A stretch of 64,000 nt of DNA from Epiperipatus broadwayi (Eukaryota > Onychophora > Udeonychophora > Euonychophora > Peripatidae), in the NCBI GenBank assembly GCA_028023455.1, contig JAQFVV010013087.1, positions 188,001 to 252,000 on the forward strand. The letters are read 5' to 3'. A program made the position numbers and the translations under genes. Positions 42,985 through 57,887 of this stretch are shown here, one piece after another; positions within the stretch are counted from its first letter, which is position 1, and each line of letters starts with the position of its first letter. The notes beneath the pieces are model-generated. The model saw only the letters and a list, made by a program, of their open reading frames with translations, made no database searches and was not told the DNA's origin.

Positions 42985-45900
42985 CATTACAATTTAGTCA
43001 GTAGCTAAATTTGTAGTAAAATGAAAGCAAATGTAAAACAAAAATCATCATCAAATATTTATATAAAAAGAAGCTGTAGGGCACCCAAATTTAAACCCTA
43101 CAATATCCAGTTCCAAAAGCTTAAGACAGAAAGAGAGTGGGGCAACAGTCATATTCTTTATTCATTTGTGTGTTGATAAAAAGTCAAAAAGAGTAATACA
43201 TACATTTAACTATTCAATATTTAATTTTTTTTTGTTGTTAAAAAGTAAAGTAATAACACATATGTATAGGCAGTGTGTGTGTGTAAGCTGTTTAATTGTC
43301 CTTGTATATTACACATATTAACTTTCTTTAAACTAACCTACACTTGCTAAATTTTAATATCTTATTCTATATTTCTATTTTTGCTTTTCTATAATTGTAA
43401 TTTGGATTTAAAAGCTATGGATTTAATTTTAAATATTAGGGTTATAATTACTAAGCTATCAATTAGATTATTTTAATGTCAGTTTATAAATAATTTGAAT
43501 GAGTGTGTGTGTACATTGCATACATAAACTAAATTTTTATTTATTAAATATTGAAAGAAAAAGAAGAAAATCTGTTAAATTATTATTATTTTTATTCAAC
43601 AATTTTGTATTATAAGGGTTGTTTTTCTGTTAAAACTTAGAGATGATGTAAGAAGTATAATTTTAAAAGTGTCTCATCCTAAGATCAAAAGAAAGAAGCT
43701 CAAATTTGAGATGTTACATAGGTGTAAAAAAGGATTAAGACTATTTTTTCTGGCAAAACAAAAGTATTCCTAAAAATCAGGATAGTGAGATTTTTAGTAC
43801 TATCCAGCTAAAAAAAACAATTTGGTTGAAAATAAGTTATAAATCTAATTAAAAGAGGTGATCAAAAATTGAAAAAAATTGGATATAAAGGCAGTCTGGA
43901 AAATCAGTTGACATTATAGAGACTTTTAAAAATATTGAAACTAAAAGGACAAGTGTCTCTAACTCTACAAAAATCTCAATCAATAATCTTTTTTTTTTAT
44001 TATTTTTTTTTTGAGGATTGAAGATATAATGATGGTGGAGTAAGAAAAAATATGATATATTTTGTCTGTTAACCAGACTATCCAGCCAGCGCATCATATA
44101 AAGAAAAAAAAAGGAAATGTCTTGTCTGAAATTATAAGGTTCTACATCTTACTGACTGAGAAAAATAAGATGTTTTAAATAGAAAGAAGAAAGCATTCAC
44201 CCACATTTGAAGGTGATCAGAAGAAAAAATGATTAATCTACAGATAAATGTTAAATCATTGAGTTCAATTAAATCCAGTAACTGAGTTCAAACCCAAGAA
44301 AAATTATAAATGTGAAAACAACTGCTGTACTTCATTCACTAAATAGATCATGCTTGATAGGAAGAGAAGAAAAGTTAATATAATGTTTTCTAAATTGTCC
44401 ACTAAAGCAAATAACCTCAATAGGTTCATCATAATCAAATAATTATATACCTCAAGAAATAAATTGTTCCAAAGAAAAACGGAAATGGTAGTTGCAAAAG
44501 TATAGACATCAAACAAGATAACTTTGACTCATTGGAAGTCACTACAAAGAATAGAACTGGTAATATACATTTTTCTTTTATATATTTTCTTTATAATATC
44601 AGAGACTTAGTAAAATTTTAGCAACAGAGTGGTATATGTTTGTTTAAAGAACTTTTAAAACAACCATGATCAATTGAAACTCTGTATTTCTTAATAATGA
44701 TAAACATAAGCTTCATTAATGATTTTATATGTACTAAAATTATGATTGTCTATTAACTTAAAGTTATGAAATGTTATTAATATGTAACAAATTTTTTTGT
44801 TATTTTGTTTTAAATAATATTTTTGTTATTATGGGGATAAAACACGCACATACATAATAATATAATATGTGTTGCATATATGAAACTGTATGTGAATGTA
44901 AAACAATAGGCCATATTAAGAATATTAGAGCATTGTGTTTTAAGTTAAAATATAGCATTTCAGAGGGTAGAAAGGAGGGGGAGAAAAATAATTTAAAACT
45001 TGTTCTGGAAATCTTGCTCTTTTCCTTCTACTATCATTTATTTTTTATCATTCTACTTTATTTGTTAGATTTATAAAGGTATGTGTGCAAAAGAGAAAAG
45101 AGAAACAAAAGTGCGTTTATTTTATTTTGAAGTATTTTCTTTTGGAGTGAAAATCATGTGAAATAGGACATCCAATTTAATATACCAGTTACGGGAAAGG
45201 GGGGAGAATTTAAAATTAATGTTATGATTTTAAAACAGTCGATTATGATTATTGTTGTTATTGTTAATATCAATTTTCATGTAGATATAGAAATTTTTAT
45301 GTATATGTTAGAAATGCAGCAATAAATATTAATTTATTTTATTAAACGAGGCATATATATTTTATTAGGAATATTTTTTTTATTAGTTGTGATCATTCAT
45401 CATCAAGGTGAATATTAGCCATTTAAGTTCCAATTAGATAAACTGAGATTAGCCACTAATTATTAATTTCTGTAACTAAATTTTATGATTAGGCTTAGTC
45501 TTAAAGCTGTAGTTGAAACCATTATCATTATCATTGTCATCATCATCATCATCACGTTTTACTTAATGAGATAGATAAATGTTTAAAGGTCATAAATAAA
45601 TATTGATTTCATAGTATTTAGTGATTTCTGAATAATGATCATAACCACCACCCCATCATCTATTTCATGCAAGGATGAGTGAATTGCCATCCTAAATAAG
45701 TATAATCTGAGCTAGTAAAACTTATATAAAATATTGAAGCACATTTATTATGTTAAGATCTAAGAAATGATTTCTGTCTCATAAATTTTATATACTCCAT
45801 TTTAGTTTAAAGATGTTTTATGTTTACCTAAATTTATTGCACACAGTGATATGGGTCTAAAAGCAAAATCCTCTATTTTTATTAGAAATAAAGTACCAAA

Positions 45901-47999
45901 AGGGATTCAAACATGGTACATGTTAAAAAGTTATAAGATATAACTGTGTCTAGTGACGCCCTGCTAGACCATATTCACTTGTTATTTATTTAAATATGCA
46001 CTTGACATCAAAACAAGAGATGAAAGTGAATAAAATCTACTGTCTGTATACCTGAAAAGATATTTTATTGAGTTACCAGTGTACTCACTCACTAGATTTC
46101 CATATACCTGAGTTATAATAGTTTGTTCTGAATAATAATTGCTTATAGTTTTCTCTACTTGTTTATTGATGATACAATGCCTGCCTAACCAGGATTTGAA
46201 ATAGGCCAGACACCTTAAATGACTAGTCTCCAGGCATTATCATCTCTAATTAATGATATTATGATATCTTTAGAAATCTAATTATAGAAATATGTTTAAT
46301 TTATTGCTACTCATCATTTGAAAATTTAGTTACTATTATGCTAATATCCAGGAGTATATTTCATTTAATCCAATGACCCTTAATGTGATTGATAACCCAA
46401 TTTATTGTTGTGTGTCTATGCTGCCACTTATATGCCAAAATCCTGTCTAAAGTTGATCACGAATGTATAAATGATTGTGATAAATAAAAATTTAAAACAT
46501 TAATAATATATAAATTGCAAGTATATGTATGTTTATAAATTCATTTTAAAAAATAGATTATAGAAGTCATATTTACAAACACACTGTGATAAATTATTTT
46601 AAAACTTAAATAAAAATAATAGATTCATTATTTAAAGTTATTTTGTTTAGATCTATTTATTTTAGAAATATTACATTTGTAAATATTTGTTTTCATTTAA
46701 TAAAATAATATTTAACTTTAATTAAATTTAAAGGTTTAGAATTTAAAAGTAAATAATTTTGTTATTTTACATTTATAAAAATCACACAACAAATTTTATG
46801 AAAAAAGTAAATGATGATTGGGAAAAGAACAGTAGGCTTAATTAATTAAATTTGGTAAAATACATTAGTGGCTTAAAAAATTGGTCATCAAGATAAACAG
46901 CAGATGTCCACTCTGGTATTTTTTTAATTCAAATAAGTTAAAACCAAATTTTAATCCGAATAACTTAAGAGTAAATGTAATTATAAAATCCCTGTTTTTT
47001 GATAGTCGGATAAGATAAGGTTAAGCTTTTGTTTTGGTATCTATTTTTGTTTCTAGAGTGTTTGCTGCAGGGTAGTTCTATTGTAGCTCCCTTGGTATAA
47101 AGAGATCTGATTTTATTAATTATTATTCTGATTTAGATTCAATATTCTATGCTTTTCTGTTCTTTTCTATTCTGATTCGGTGTTGTTCTAAGTTAGTTAA
47201 AATATTGAGATTTTACTTGTTGAATTTTGTTTGAGTTTACTACGTTGAGAGTTTAATATGACTGAATTAAGTGAAACTCTATATACTGTAATGGTCGAAA
47301 AACTTCCACCACCTAAACTGCAAGTCGGATCCAAATTCAGCTGAACCAAACTGAATTCAAACCCAGACTCACCAGATCAGATCAATGGATGATCTAAATC
47401 GATGGCACAGTGCTATGCGCAAAGGAACTAGATCAATGGTTGGTGAGGATTAGAGACCCCTGAACTGACACTAATATCGGATAATGAATTAACTAAAAAT
47501 AATTTTAAATCAAATCATATGTATATGTTCGGGTTGCCAACACAGACAGCAAGCCTTAACATTAAATAATTATTTAATAAAAGACTTAAGAAACCAAGTG
47601 TGTTAATAAAATATTTAATAATACTAGTAATAGTTTTGTTAAATTTTAAATGATGATTATATTGATCACTGCTAGCCTTAAACAGAGTTTATAATTATAA
47701 TAGGGATGGCAGTTCCTATGATATGCCGATAAGTATTATGCAATATTATGAAAGTCTATATGTCTATGCCCCCAACAAGAAAATAAAGGCAGATAAAGGT
47801 ATTCAGTAGTAAAGGAAATTATGATTCTTATTTTATACAGAAGAATGTGAAATTTATTTTCACATTCGCAAATCCATTCATGAAGAGCAAGATACATATT
47901 TAGGGCATAACTTTAACTTTATTAGAAAACTTATTTAATTTGAGATAACTGAGAATTTGTTCGACTTTAATTGAAATCACTTCATCACAAATTACAGGC
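42985..47999. other. Intergenic, nothing recognised
   Basis: AT-rich DNA. A CAT trinucleotide run lies at about 45520-45555. A short perfect stem, TGTAGGG with CCCTACA, lies near 43067-43096. Minus frames at 43849-44097 and 44304-44516 and the plus frame at 44867-45076 are unassigned. The patch at 47280-47470 is less AT-rich but shows no domain. Confidence 0.45.
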
Positions 48000-48360
48000 A
48001 TGAGATCAGGCTTTATTGGAACAGAGAGGTAATGGTGCTGACAATTTATGAGCAATAAAATGAACAGGAAAGATAATCGCTGGTTGATGGTTAAAGTAGT
48101 ATGGCAGCTTGTACTTGAAAAGTATTACTGCCCTTTAAGGAGATGTGGAACATGGGGAAAGCCAGGGCGAGTTATGACTACAAACCTTTGGTGTTCCGAA
48201 TATAATATAAGCAGGGGAGGAAGTGCTTTCTTCTTCTATAATTTAGATAATAGTAATATTATCACCGACAAGCCTACGGAGTGGAAGATTGCTCTATATC
48301 AGCAACGTTCGAAGATGATGAATTGATAGGCACCGTTTGAACAATAAAACCCAATTTATT
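48000..48360 (+). other. LTR-like or promoter-like block with a 92-codon open frame
   Basis: The open frame at 48048-48326 has balanced composition but no motif that I recognise. The block also holds TATAATATAAGCAGGGGAGG at about 48200, which could serve as a TATA box and start region, and AACAATAAAACC at about 48340, a possible polyadenylation signal. That order would suit a solo LTR. No second copy, terminal TG/CA or target duplication is seen, so this stays tentative. Confidence 0.2.
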
Positions 48361-51548
<3,188 letters not shown>

Positions 51549-51620
51549 TTGGGGGCCTTGGGGGGGGGGGAAAGAAAAAAAAAAAAAAAAAAAAAAGGGA
51601 GGAAGGGGGGGGGGGTTTTT
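51549..51620. other. G/A homopolymer block, suspected consensus artefact
   Basis: A G run, an A run of more than 20, then another G run and a T run follow one another in about 70 bp. This has the same texture as 22636-22975 and is unlike the rest of the window. Confidence 0.5.
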
Positions 51621-54600
51621 TTATATTGTCAAATTACTTTGTAATCCAGGTAAATAATACTAAAACTATATGATTGTAATGGGTTTTTCCTTTCTTTTGT
51701 TTATGTTATAATCAAATGATTATTTTTCTGGAAAAGGTCGCTAAAAAAAAAAAAAACAACAACAAAACGAAACAACCAATTTCATAATCAAGATCTTTTT
51801 TTTTTTTGGAAAAATATAGTCTGCTTTTAGTTTTCAAGGAAGGAACAGTGCTGAAATTTGGTAACTCAATTTTTTCATTTTTATTTTGCAAAAATAAATG
51901 TAATGAAAGTAAAATTTTAATAATATAATGTGTGGCTAAATTTTTTTGATGAGATATCCTGATTTTCTTTGCCATCTACCTATTTAAAGACCTTTTATAC
52001 TTAAAAGTTTATTGTCTCGCGCTAAAGTTCAAAATGACAGATGTAACTAAAAGAGTCACGAAAAATTATATTATATCTAAATTAAGGAAAAGAAGCGATT
52101 TCCAAGAAAAAATTAATTATTTATTAACTTTATGTCATTTATTGATATTTTCTTGGTATAGAAAGAAAAAAAAATAATTGAAAGAAATATTTTGAAACCA
52201 AGGAAAATCAACTAGAAACATTTTCAAGCTCTTTCTCAATATTGTCTGCCTTTACAAGTAATGTAGTTACATACGTTAAAATATGTTTTATTCCCCAAGA
52301 ATTGTCTGGAAATAATAATAATGATAAATAAGATTAAATTATGCACCTGTATATTTTAAAAAAAAAAAAAAATATAAAAAAAATATAAACTTTCTCAGAG
52401 TAAATATAGGAAAAGTTATATAGGGGCATTCTTACGGAGAAGTTACCATTAAAAAAATTTATAATTCCTAAAGTATGAACAAAACCAAATATCTTAGTGA
52501 CTTAATGATAAAAATAAATGATATATTATATTATACATCAGTTGGAATTATTAAAACTTCCTGTACACGTAAATTGACTGCAGTTATTATCATAATAACC
52601 TCTCGGAAAATTGCGCATTTTCGTCCATAAGTAAGCTAGCTAATAAGTATACGTATCGTCAATAATATTGTGTATGTTTATCGTCTATCGTCAATGTTCG
52701 TTATGTTAGAATATGTATATTTTATTTTCTTGGATCCCAAAATTGTAGTAGTTTAATTCAAGTAAGAATTAATCTTCAATTCTGCTATATATTTCTTTAC
52801 CTAATTTATTAAACGCACAAAATAAGAGAAAACTTTTATTTAAAGGAAATAATACCATGCGTTTATTGTTTTTAAACTTGCTTCATGAAATATGACTGGA
52901 TAAAGCTCTTCACCTGGACCAATTGCTCAACAGAAAACATTTTCTAATGAGAGAGTATGCACTTGTTAATTAATGATTGTTTAAAACTAAGTCATAAATA
53001 ATATGTATTTTTTTTTGTTATATCACATAGGTTAAAGTCTGTATAGTCAAGTGATATTTAATAGCCTTGTAATAACAAAGGTATGTTTTAATATAATTAT
53101 TATAGGTTAAGTTGATATTTAACACGAAAGAAAAAAAAAACTATAAAATATGTTTTAATTATTACATACCATTGTAGGTAGAAATTTTGTATGTTAGATA
53201 CGTAAAAGAAAAATATTTAGATATTTAAGGGGTGAAATAAATATTGAAAATTATCAGAAGTAACTAAAAAAAATGCTATAACAAAATATTTCTTGTTAAA
53301 GTTTTGAAACGAATTTATACTGTATTAATTAAGTAATTTATTCCTAATTATTCTTAAATAACACATCCATTTTATTTAGTTTAAGATAGTATGCTACCAA
53401 CTATCTTTGAATGTTCCTTTATTAAAATTAAAATTATTATACTTTTATTCTATGATGTCCATTGATTTCAGATGTTGATCAAAGTATACATGGTAACATA
53501 AGTTTATTATAATCAGTGTATTTACTTATCCTGCCCAGATATAGCATTGGTATATGCTTAATATTCGCATAGGTAATAATTATAATGTATTTATTTTGTG
53601 GGATGAAAAATGATCTCCCCAAAAGCTTTGTTTTCCATGAGAGGAAGATTTTAAATATAATGTTCAGGTATGTTTATAGCCCAAGTGATCGATTCTCATA
53701 GATAGGACGATCAAGAATTTATCTAGCATTTAGTATGCTTCATTCATTTAAATCCCAGGAGAGGATTGTATTTGGTGTGTGTTCGTTCTATGCCCAAGTA
53801 AGAGGCAAGAAACCACCAAAATATTTTAATGTAGTAGATTACTTTACAAACCTTTGTGGTTATTCCATATTCCTCATGTGAAAATAAAGATAGCTCCACC
53901 ATGGAAGGTGTTGATTATTGTGCTTAATTTTGAAAGTTCAGGCAAGATAAAGGTTATATTGGAGGTGTTAGTTCCTCAAGATCCACTTTAGTATAAATCG
54001 TGCGTTAGTAACTAAGATCAATATCTGTATTGTGCTGCTAAATATTGCTAGTATTTGACAAGTAAATCAATGGAGAAAGTAATTAAAATTGCATAATTTA
54101 AAACGCTTATTTACTGAAGGAATATTCAAATGCAATATTTAATTCTGGTTAGTAATTAAATAATACTCATATTTAAAATTATACGTATGAATAAAATTTA
54201 TATAATAACTTAAGTTAGCATTAAGTTAAATGTAAGATGGTAAGTGTAACTTCTGATAACTGGCCTATAATTAGAATAGGTTATCCCATTAAAGACCATA
54301 AATAAAGTAAATGTATTAGAAATAAATTTAATATTTTGTGTATTGCATATGATGGGATTAATCATTTTTAAAAAAACAAAAAAAAAATAGTTAGTCAATA
54401 ATTGTGAATAAAAGCTTCTACAAGGTTACCAAAATGTAATAAACAATGTATTGGTAATGAAATGTACTTTTAGTTAATCAATCCATATGATTGCATACAG
54501 GGGAAGTAGTAATCTCTAGTCCATAACCAAAAGTGTATACAGATTAATGTCAGTTATATTTTATATTTTTGTATTACTATGGGATTATTGAATAAATCTT

Positions 54601-55553
54601 TATATATATTTTTTTTTTTTGTGATAATAATAAATTATAGTCTTGTTAAAATTTGTTGTAGATTCATTTTTTTGTTTTTATATGCTAAATATAAGTGTTT
54701 GCACAATATTTGCAAAACCTTTTCTTGAGTCCGAAATCATTCCAAATTCTTAAAAACTTAATATACCAGATAAATAAAGTTAAGCAGATCGGAATATGTC
54801 ATTATATTTTACTTTAATGATAATTATTTATGGAGTTGAAAACTTAAGACTAAACATTCACCTTTGTATAAAAAAAAATGAATTTATTCCCAAACCATTA
54901 ACTTTGGTTGCACATTATTCCATTCCCATTTAGTTAAATTGTCTAAGTAATAAATCTTAGTTATATTATTGTGTTGTCATGGATGATGGAAGGACACAAA
55001 AAGCACCCTTGTCTTTTTATTATTCTGACTGAGATTCTGAAAAAAAAAAGGCTGTGTTATTCAAAATTATATGTCATTATTGAATAGAATTATCATCTCT
55101 TTAAATAATATAGCAGTGGATATGAGAGATGAAGAGACATTGAATTTGAGTAAATAAAATGTTTCCTATAGCCGACTAGAATGCCAGTCATATGCGACAA
55201 CACAATACTGCTGAGCATTTCCTTACATGAAACAAAGAACCCTGAGAATTATATTATTATAATTATTCTTTAAATTAATAAGTGATCAATTATTGTTGTT
55301 ATTACAATCGTGGCATGGCTTAAGAGAATTGAATGTACAATTGTATTATATGAAAGGTATTTTAAATCATATTGAAAAATTAATGGATATGTTGCTTTAT
55401 TTTGGTTGCCTTAACAACAACCAGAAAAATTAGTGTCACGGGTGCAAATAAATAAAATAAAATTATTACTAATAAAAATATTGGGTTAGAAATAATATAA
55501 ATTTCTAATAAATAAATTTAAAATAAAATAAACTAATTAAAATTATTAGGTTA

Positions 55554-55555
<2 letters not shown>
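51621..55555. other. Intergenic, nothing recognised
   Basis: AT-rich. A small patch at 52600-52715 has several CpG dinucleotides and repeated ATCGTC strings. The minus frame at 51712-51975 crosses A homopolymers and is likely spurious. No repeat partner was found. Confidence 0.45.

Positions 55556-55620
<65 letters not shown>
55556..55620. repeat. (AT)n microsatellite at the edge of the satellite
   Basis: Pure AT run of about 65 bp that abuts the first satellite unit directly. Confidence 0.97.
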
Positions 55621-55624
<4 letters not shown>

Positions 55625-55716
55625 CAACAGATGGCGTTTTACCAAAAACACCATCAAAGCGTGTTTGTTTACATAAACATCAGAGTAAGCATTCACTACC
55701 TCTTTCATTAGATCCA

Positions 55717-55762
55717 CCTTCAGATCATGATTTCAAGCTGATTTTGCTACCATCACTGAAGG
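55717..55762 (-). ncRNA. Hammerhead-like motif, satellite unit 1 (core damaged)
   Basis: Stem I CCTTCA/TGAAGG is perfect (six pairs), GAAA and UC are present, and stem III is TC/GA with loop AT. The first core block reads GTGATGG where CTGATGA is expected (two changes), so cleavage is not expected. Confidence 0.55.
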
Positions 55763-56119
55763 ACAGGAAATAAGAAACTAGATCTAAACACTAATCTCTG
55801 AGCGTTAATGAAACATTTTCTATTGAGCTTGCAAGCGTGAAGTTTTTAGACATGTAGTGTCTTCAAAATCAGCATAGCAAGCCAGATAGGGATATAGGTC
55901 TGATATCAGTTCAGTATCTCCACATAGTATAAGCCTCTGTGATATTTATCATTGCAAGAAAAAATTTCAGATGTATTTATGCAAAACAAAAAAGCAAGTT
56001 AAACTTGCCAAAACTTGTATTTATGATCAACAGATGGCGTTTTCTTAAAAACACTGTCAAAGCATGTGTGTTTACATAAACATGAGAGTAAACATTCACT
56101 AACTCTTTCATTAATTCCA

Positions 56120-56165
56120 CCTTCAGATTATGATTTCAAGCTGATTTTGCTATCATCAGGGAAAG
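56120..56165 (-). ncRNA. Hammerhead-like motif, satellite unit 2 (core intact, stems weaker)
   Basis: CTGATGA, GAAA and UC are all kept. Stem I (CTTTCC with TGAAGG) has one mismatch next to the core and one wobble. Stem III TCATAA keeps only one pair. Reduced activity is likely. Confidence 0.55.
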
Positions 56166-56533
56166 ACAGGAAATAAGAAACTAGATCTAAAAATTAAACT
56201 CTGAGAGTTTATGAAACAATTTCTATTCAGCTTGCAAGCGTGAATTTTCTAGACATGTAATGTATTCAAAATCAGCATAGCAAGCCAGATAGCTATACGG
56301 GTCTGATATCAGCTCAGTATCTCCACATAGTAAAGCCTCTGCAATATATATATATATATATCATTGCAAGAAAAAACTTCAAAGGTACATTTATGAAAAA
56401 CAAAAAAGCAAGTTAAACTTGCCAATGCTTGTATTTATTATCAACAGATGGCGTTTTATCAAAAACAAAGTCAAAGCATGTTTGTTTACATAAACATCAG
56501 ATTAAGCATTCACTACCTCTTTCGTTAGTTCCA

Positions 56534-56579
56534 CCTTCAGATCATGATTTCTAGTTGATTTTCCTATCATCAGTGAAGG
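56534..56579 (-). ncRNA. Hammerhead ribozyme, satellite unit 3 (best preserved)
   Basis: On the minus strand in order: CCTTCA, CTGATGA, TAG, loop GAAAATCAA, CTA, GAAA, TC, AT, GA, TC, TGAAGG. Stem I has six Watson-Crick pairs, stem II three (TAG/CTA, so 10.1-11.1 is U-A) and stem III two with an AT loop. Every conserved core base is present. Cleavage is predicted after the UC, which corresponds to the complement of plus positions 56540-56541. Tertiary loop contacts cannot be judged by eye. Confidence 0.75.
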
Positions 56580-56937
56580 ACAGGAAATAAGAAACTAGAT
56601 CTAAACATTAAACTCTGAGCATTTATGAAACAATTTCTATTCAGCTTGCAAGTATTAATTTTTTAGACACATAATGTCTTCAAAATCAGCATAGCAAGCC
56701 AGATAGCTATATGGGTCTGATATCAGTTCAGTATCTCCATGTAGTAGAAGCCTCTGCAATATATATCATTGCAAGAAAAAACTTCAAAGATACATTTATA
56801 AAAAACAGAAAAGCAAGTTAAACTTGCCAATGCTTGTATTTATGAGTAACAGATGGTGTTTTACCAAATCACCATCAAAATGTGTTTGTTTACATAAACG
56901 TCAGAGTAAGCATTCACTACCTCTTTCGTTAGTTCCA

Positions 56938-56982
56938 CTTTATATCATGATTCCAAGCTGATTTTGCTATCATCAGTGAAGG
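56938..56982 (-). ncRNA. Hammerhead-like motif, satellite unit 4 (inactive form)
   Basis: CTGATGA is kept, but GAAA has become GGAA, the cleavage dinucleotide UC has become UA, and the distal stem I strand has a deletion and substitutions. Cleavage is not expected. Confidence 0.5.
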
Positions 56983-57342
56983 TCAGGAAATAAGAAACTA
57001 GACCTAAACACTAAACTCTGAGCATTTATGAAACAATTTCTATTCAGCTTGCAAGCATGAATCTATTAGACATGTAATGTCTTCAATATCAGCATAGCAA
57101 GCCAGATAGCTATATGGGTCTTATATCAGTTTAGTATCTCCACATAGTAGAAGCCTCTGCAATATATATCATTGCAAGAAAAAACTTCAAAGGTACATTT
57201 ATGAAAAACAAAAAAAGCAAGTTAAACTTGCCAATTCTTGTTTTTATGATCAACAGATGGTGTTTTACCAAAAACACCATCAAAGCATGTTTGTTTACAT
57301 TAACGTCAGAGTAAGCATTCACTACCTCTTCCATTAGATCCA

Positions 57343-57388
57343 ACTTCAGATCATGATTTCAAGCTGATTTTGCTATCATCAGTGAAGG
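57343..57388 (-). ncRNA. Hammerhead ribozyme, satellite unit 5
   Basis: CTGATGA, GAAA and UC are intact. Stem I has five pairs (CTTCA/TGAAG), stem II is AGC/GCT with a U.U opposition at its base, and stem III is TC/GA with loop AT. The U.U at 10.1/11.1 departs from the usual G-C and may lower activity. Confidence 0.68.
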
Positions 57389-57745
57389 ACAGGAAATAAG
57401 AAACTAGACCTAAACACTAAACTCTGAGCATTTATGAAACAATTTCTATTATGCTTGCAAGCGTTAATTTTTTAGACACATAATGTCTTCAAAATCAGTA
57501 TAGCAAGCCAAATAGCTATATGGGTCTGATATCAGTTCAGTATCTCCACATAATAGAAGCCTCTGCAATATATATTATTGCAAGAAAAAAACTTCAAAGG
57601 TACATTTATGAAAAACAAAAAAGAAAGTTAAACTTGCCAATGCTTGTAATTATGATAAACAGATGGCGTTTTACAAACACTGTCAAAGCATGTTTGTTTA
57701 CATAAATGTCAGAGTAAGCATTCACTACCTCTTTCATTAGTTCCA

Positions 57746-57791
57746 CTTTCAGATCATGATTTCAAGCTGATTTTGCTATCATCAGTGAAGG
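57746..57791 (-). ncRNA. Hammerhead ribozyme, satellite unit 6
   Basis: Core identical to unit 5. Stem I is CCTTCA with TGAAAG: four contiguous pairs next to the core, one mismatch, then one more pair. Stems II and III are as in unit 5. This unit is the truncated last copy of the array, but its ribozyme is complete. Confidence 0.66.
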
Positions 57792-57887
57792 ACAGGAAAT
57801 AAGAAACTAGATCTAAACACTAAACTCTGAGCATTTATAAAACAATTTCTAATCAGCTTGCAAGCATGATTTTTTTAGAAATGCATA

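Larger units (their letters stand above)
55621..57885 (-). repeat. Hammerhead-bearing satellite, unit about 405 bp, 5.6 copies
   Basis: Units start at TGATCAACAGATGG-type strings at 55621, 56024, 56438, 56843, 57248 and 57653, with periods of 403, 414, 405, 405 and 405 bp. The longer second unit holds a small (AT) expansion at about 56346-56361. The sixth unit stops after about 232 bp where the R3 direct repeat begins. Each unit carries a hammerhead-like motif on the minus strand, a small palindrome GCAAGTTAAACTTGC near its end, and TGTTTACATAAAC. Similarity between units is high, with scattered substitutions. Minus frames such as MDLMEEVVNAYSD recur because the units repeat, and I do not regard them as genes. 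Tandem HHR monomers of this size resemble small animal retrozymes or HHR satellites. Confidence 0.93.

Noticed and set aside
55505-57705. Recurring minus and plus frames in the 405-bp satellite (for example MDLMEEVVNAYSD)
   Set aside because: They repeat because the DNA unit repeats, break at different places in different units, and overlap the hammerhead strand without a conserved start or stop.
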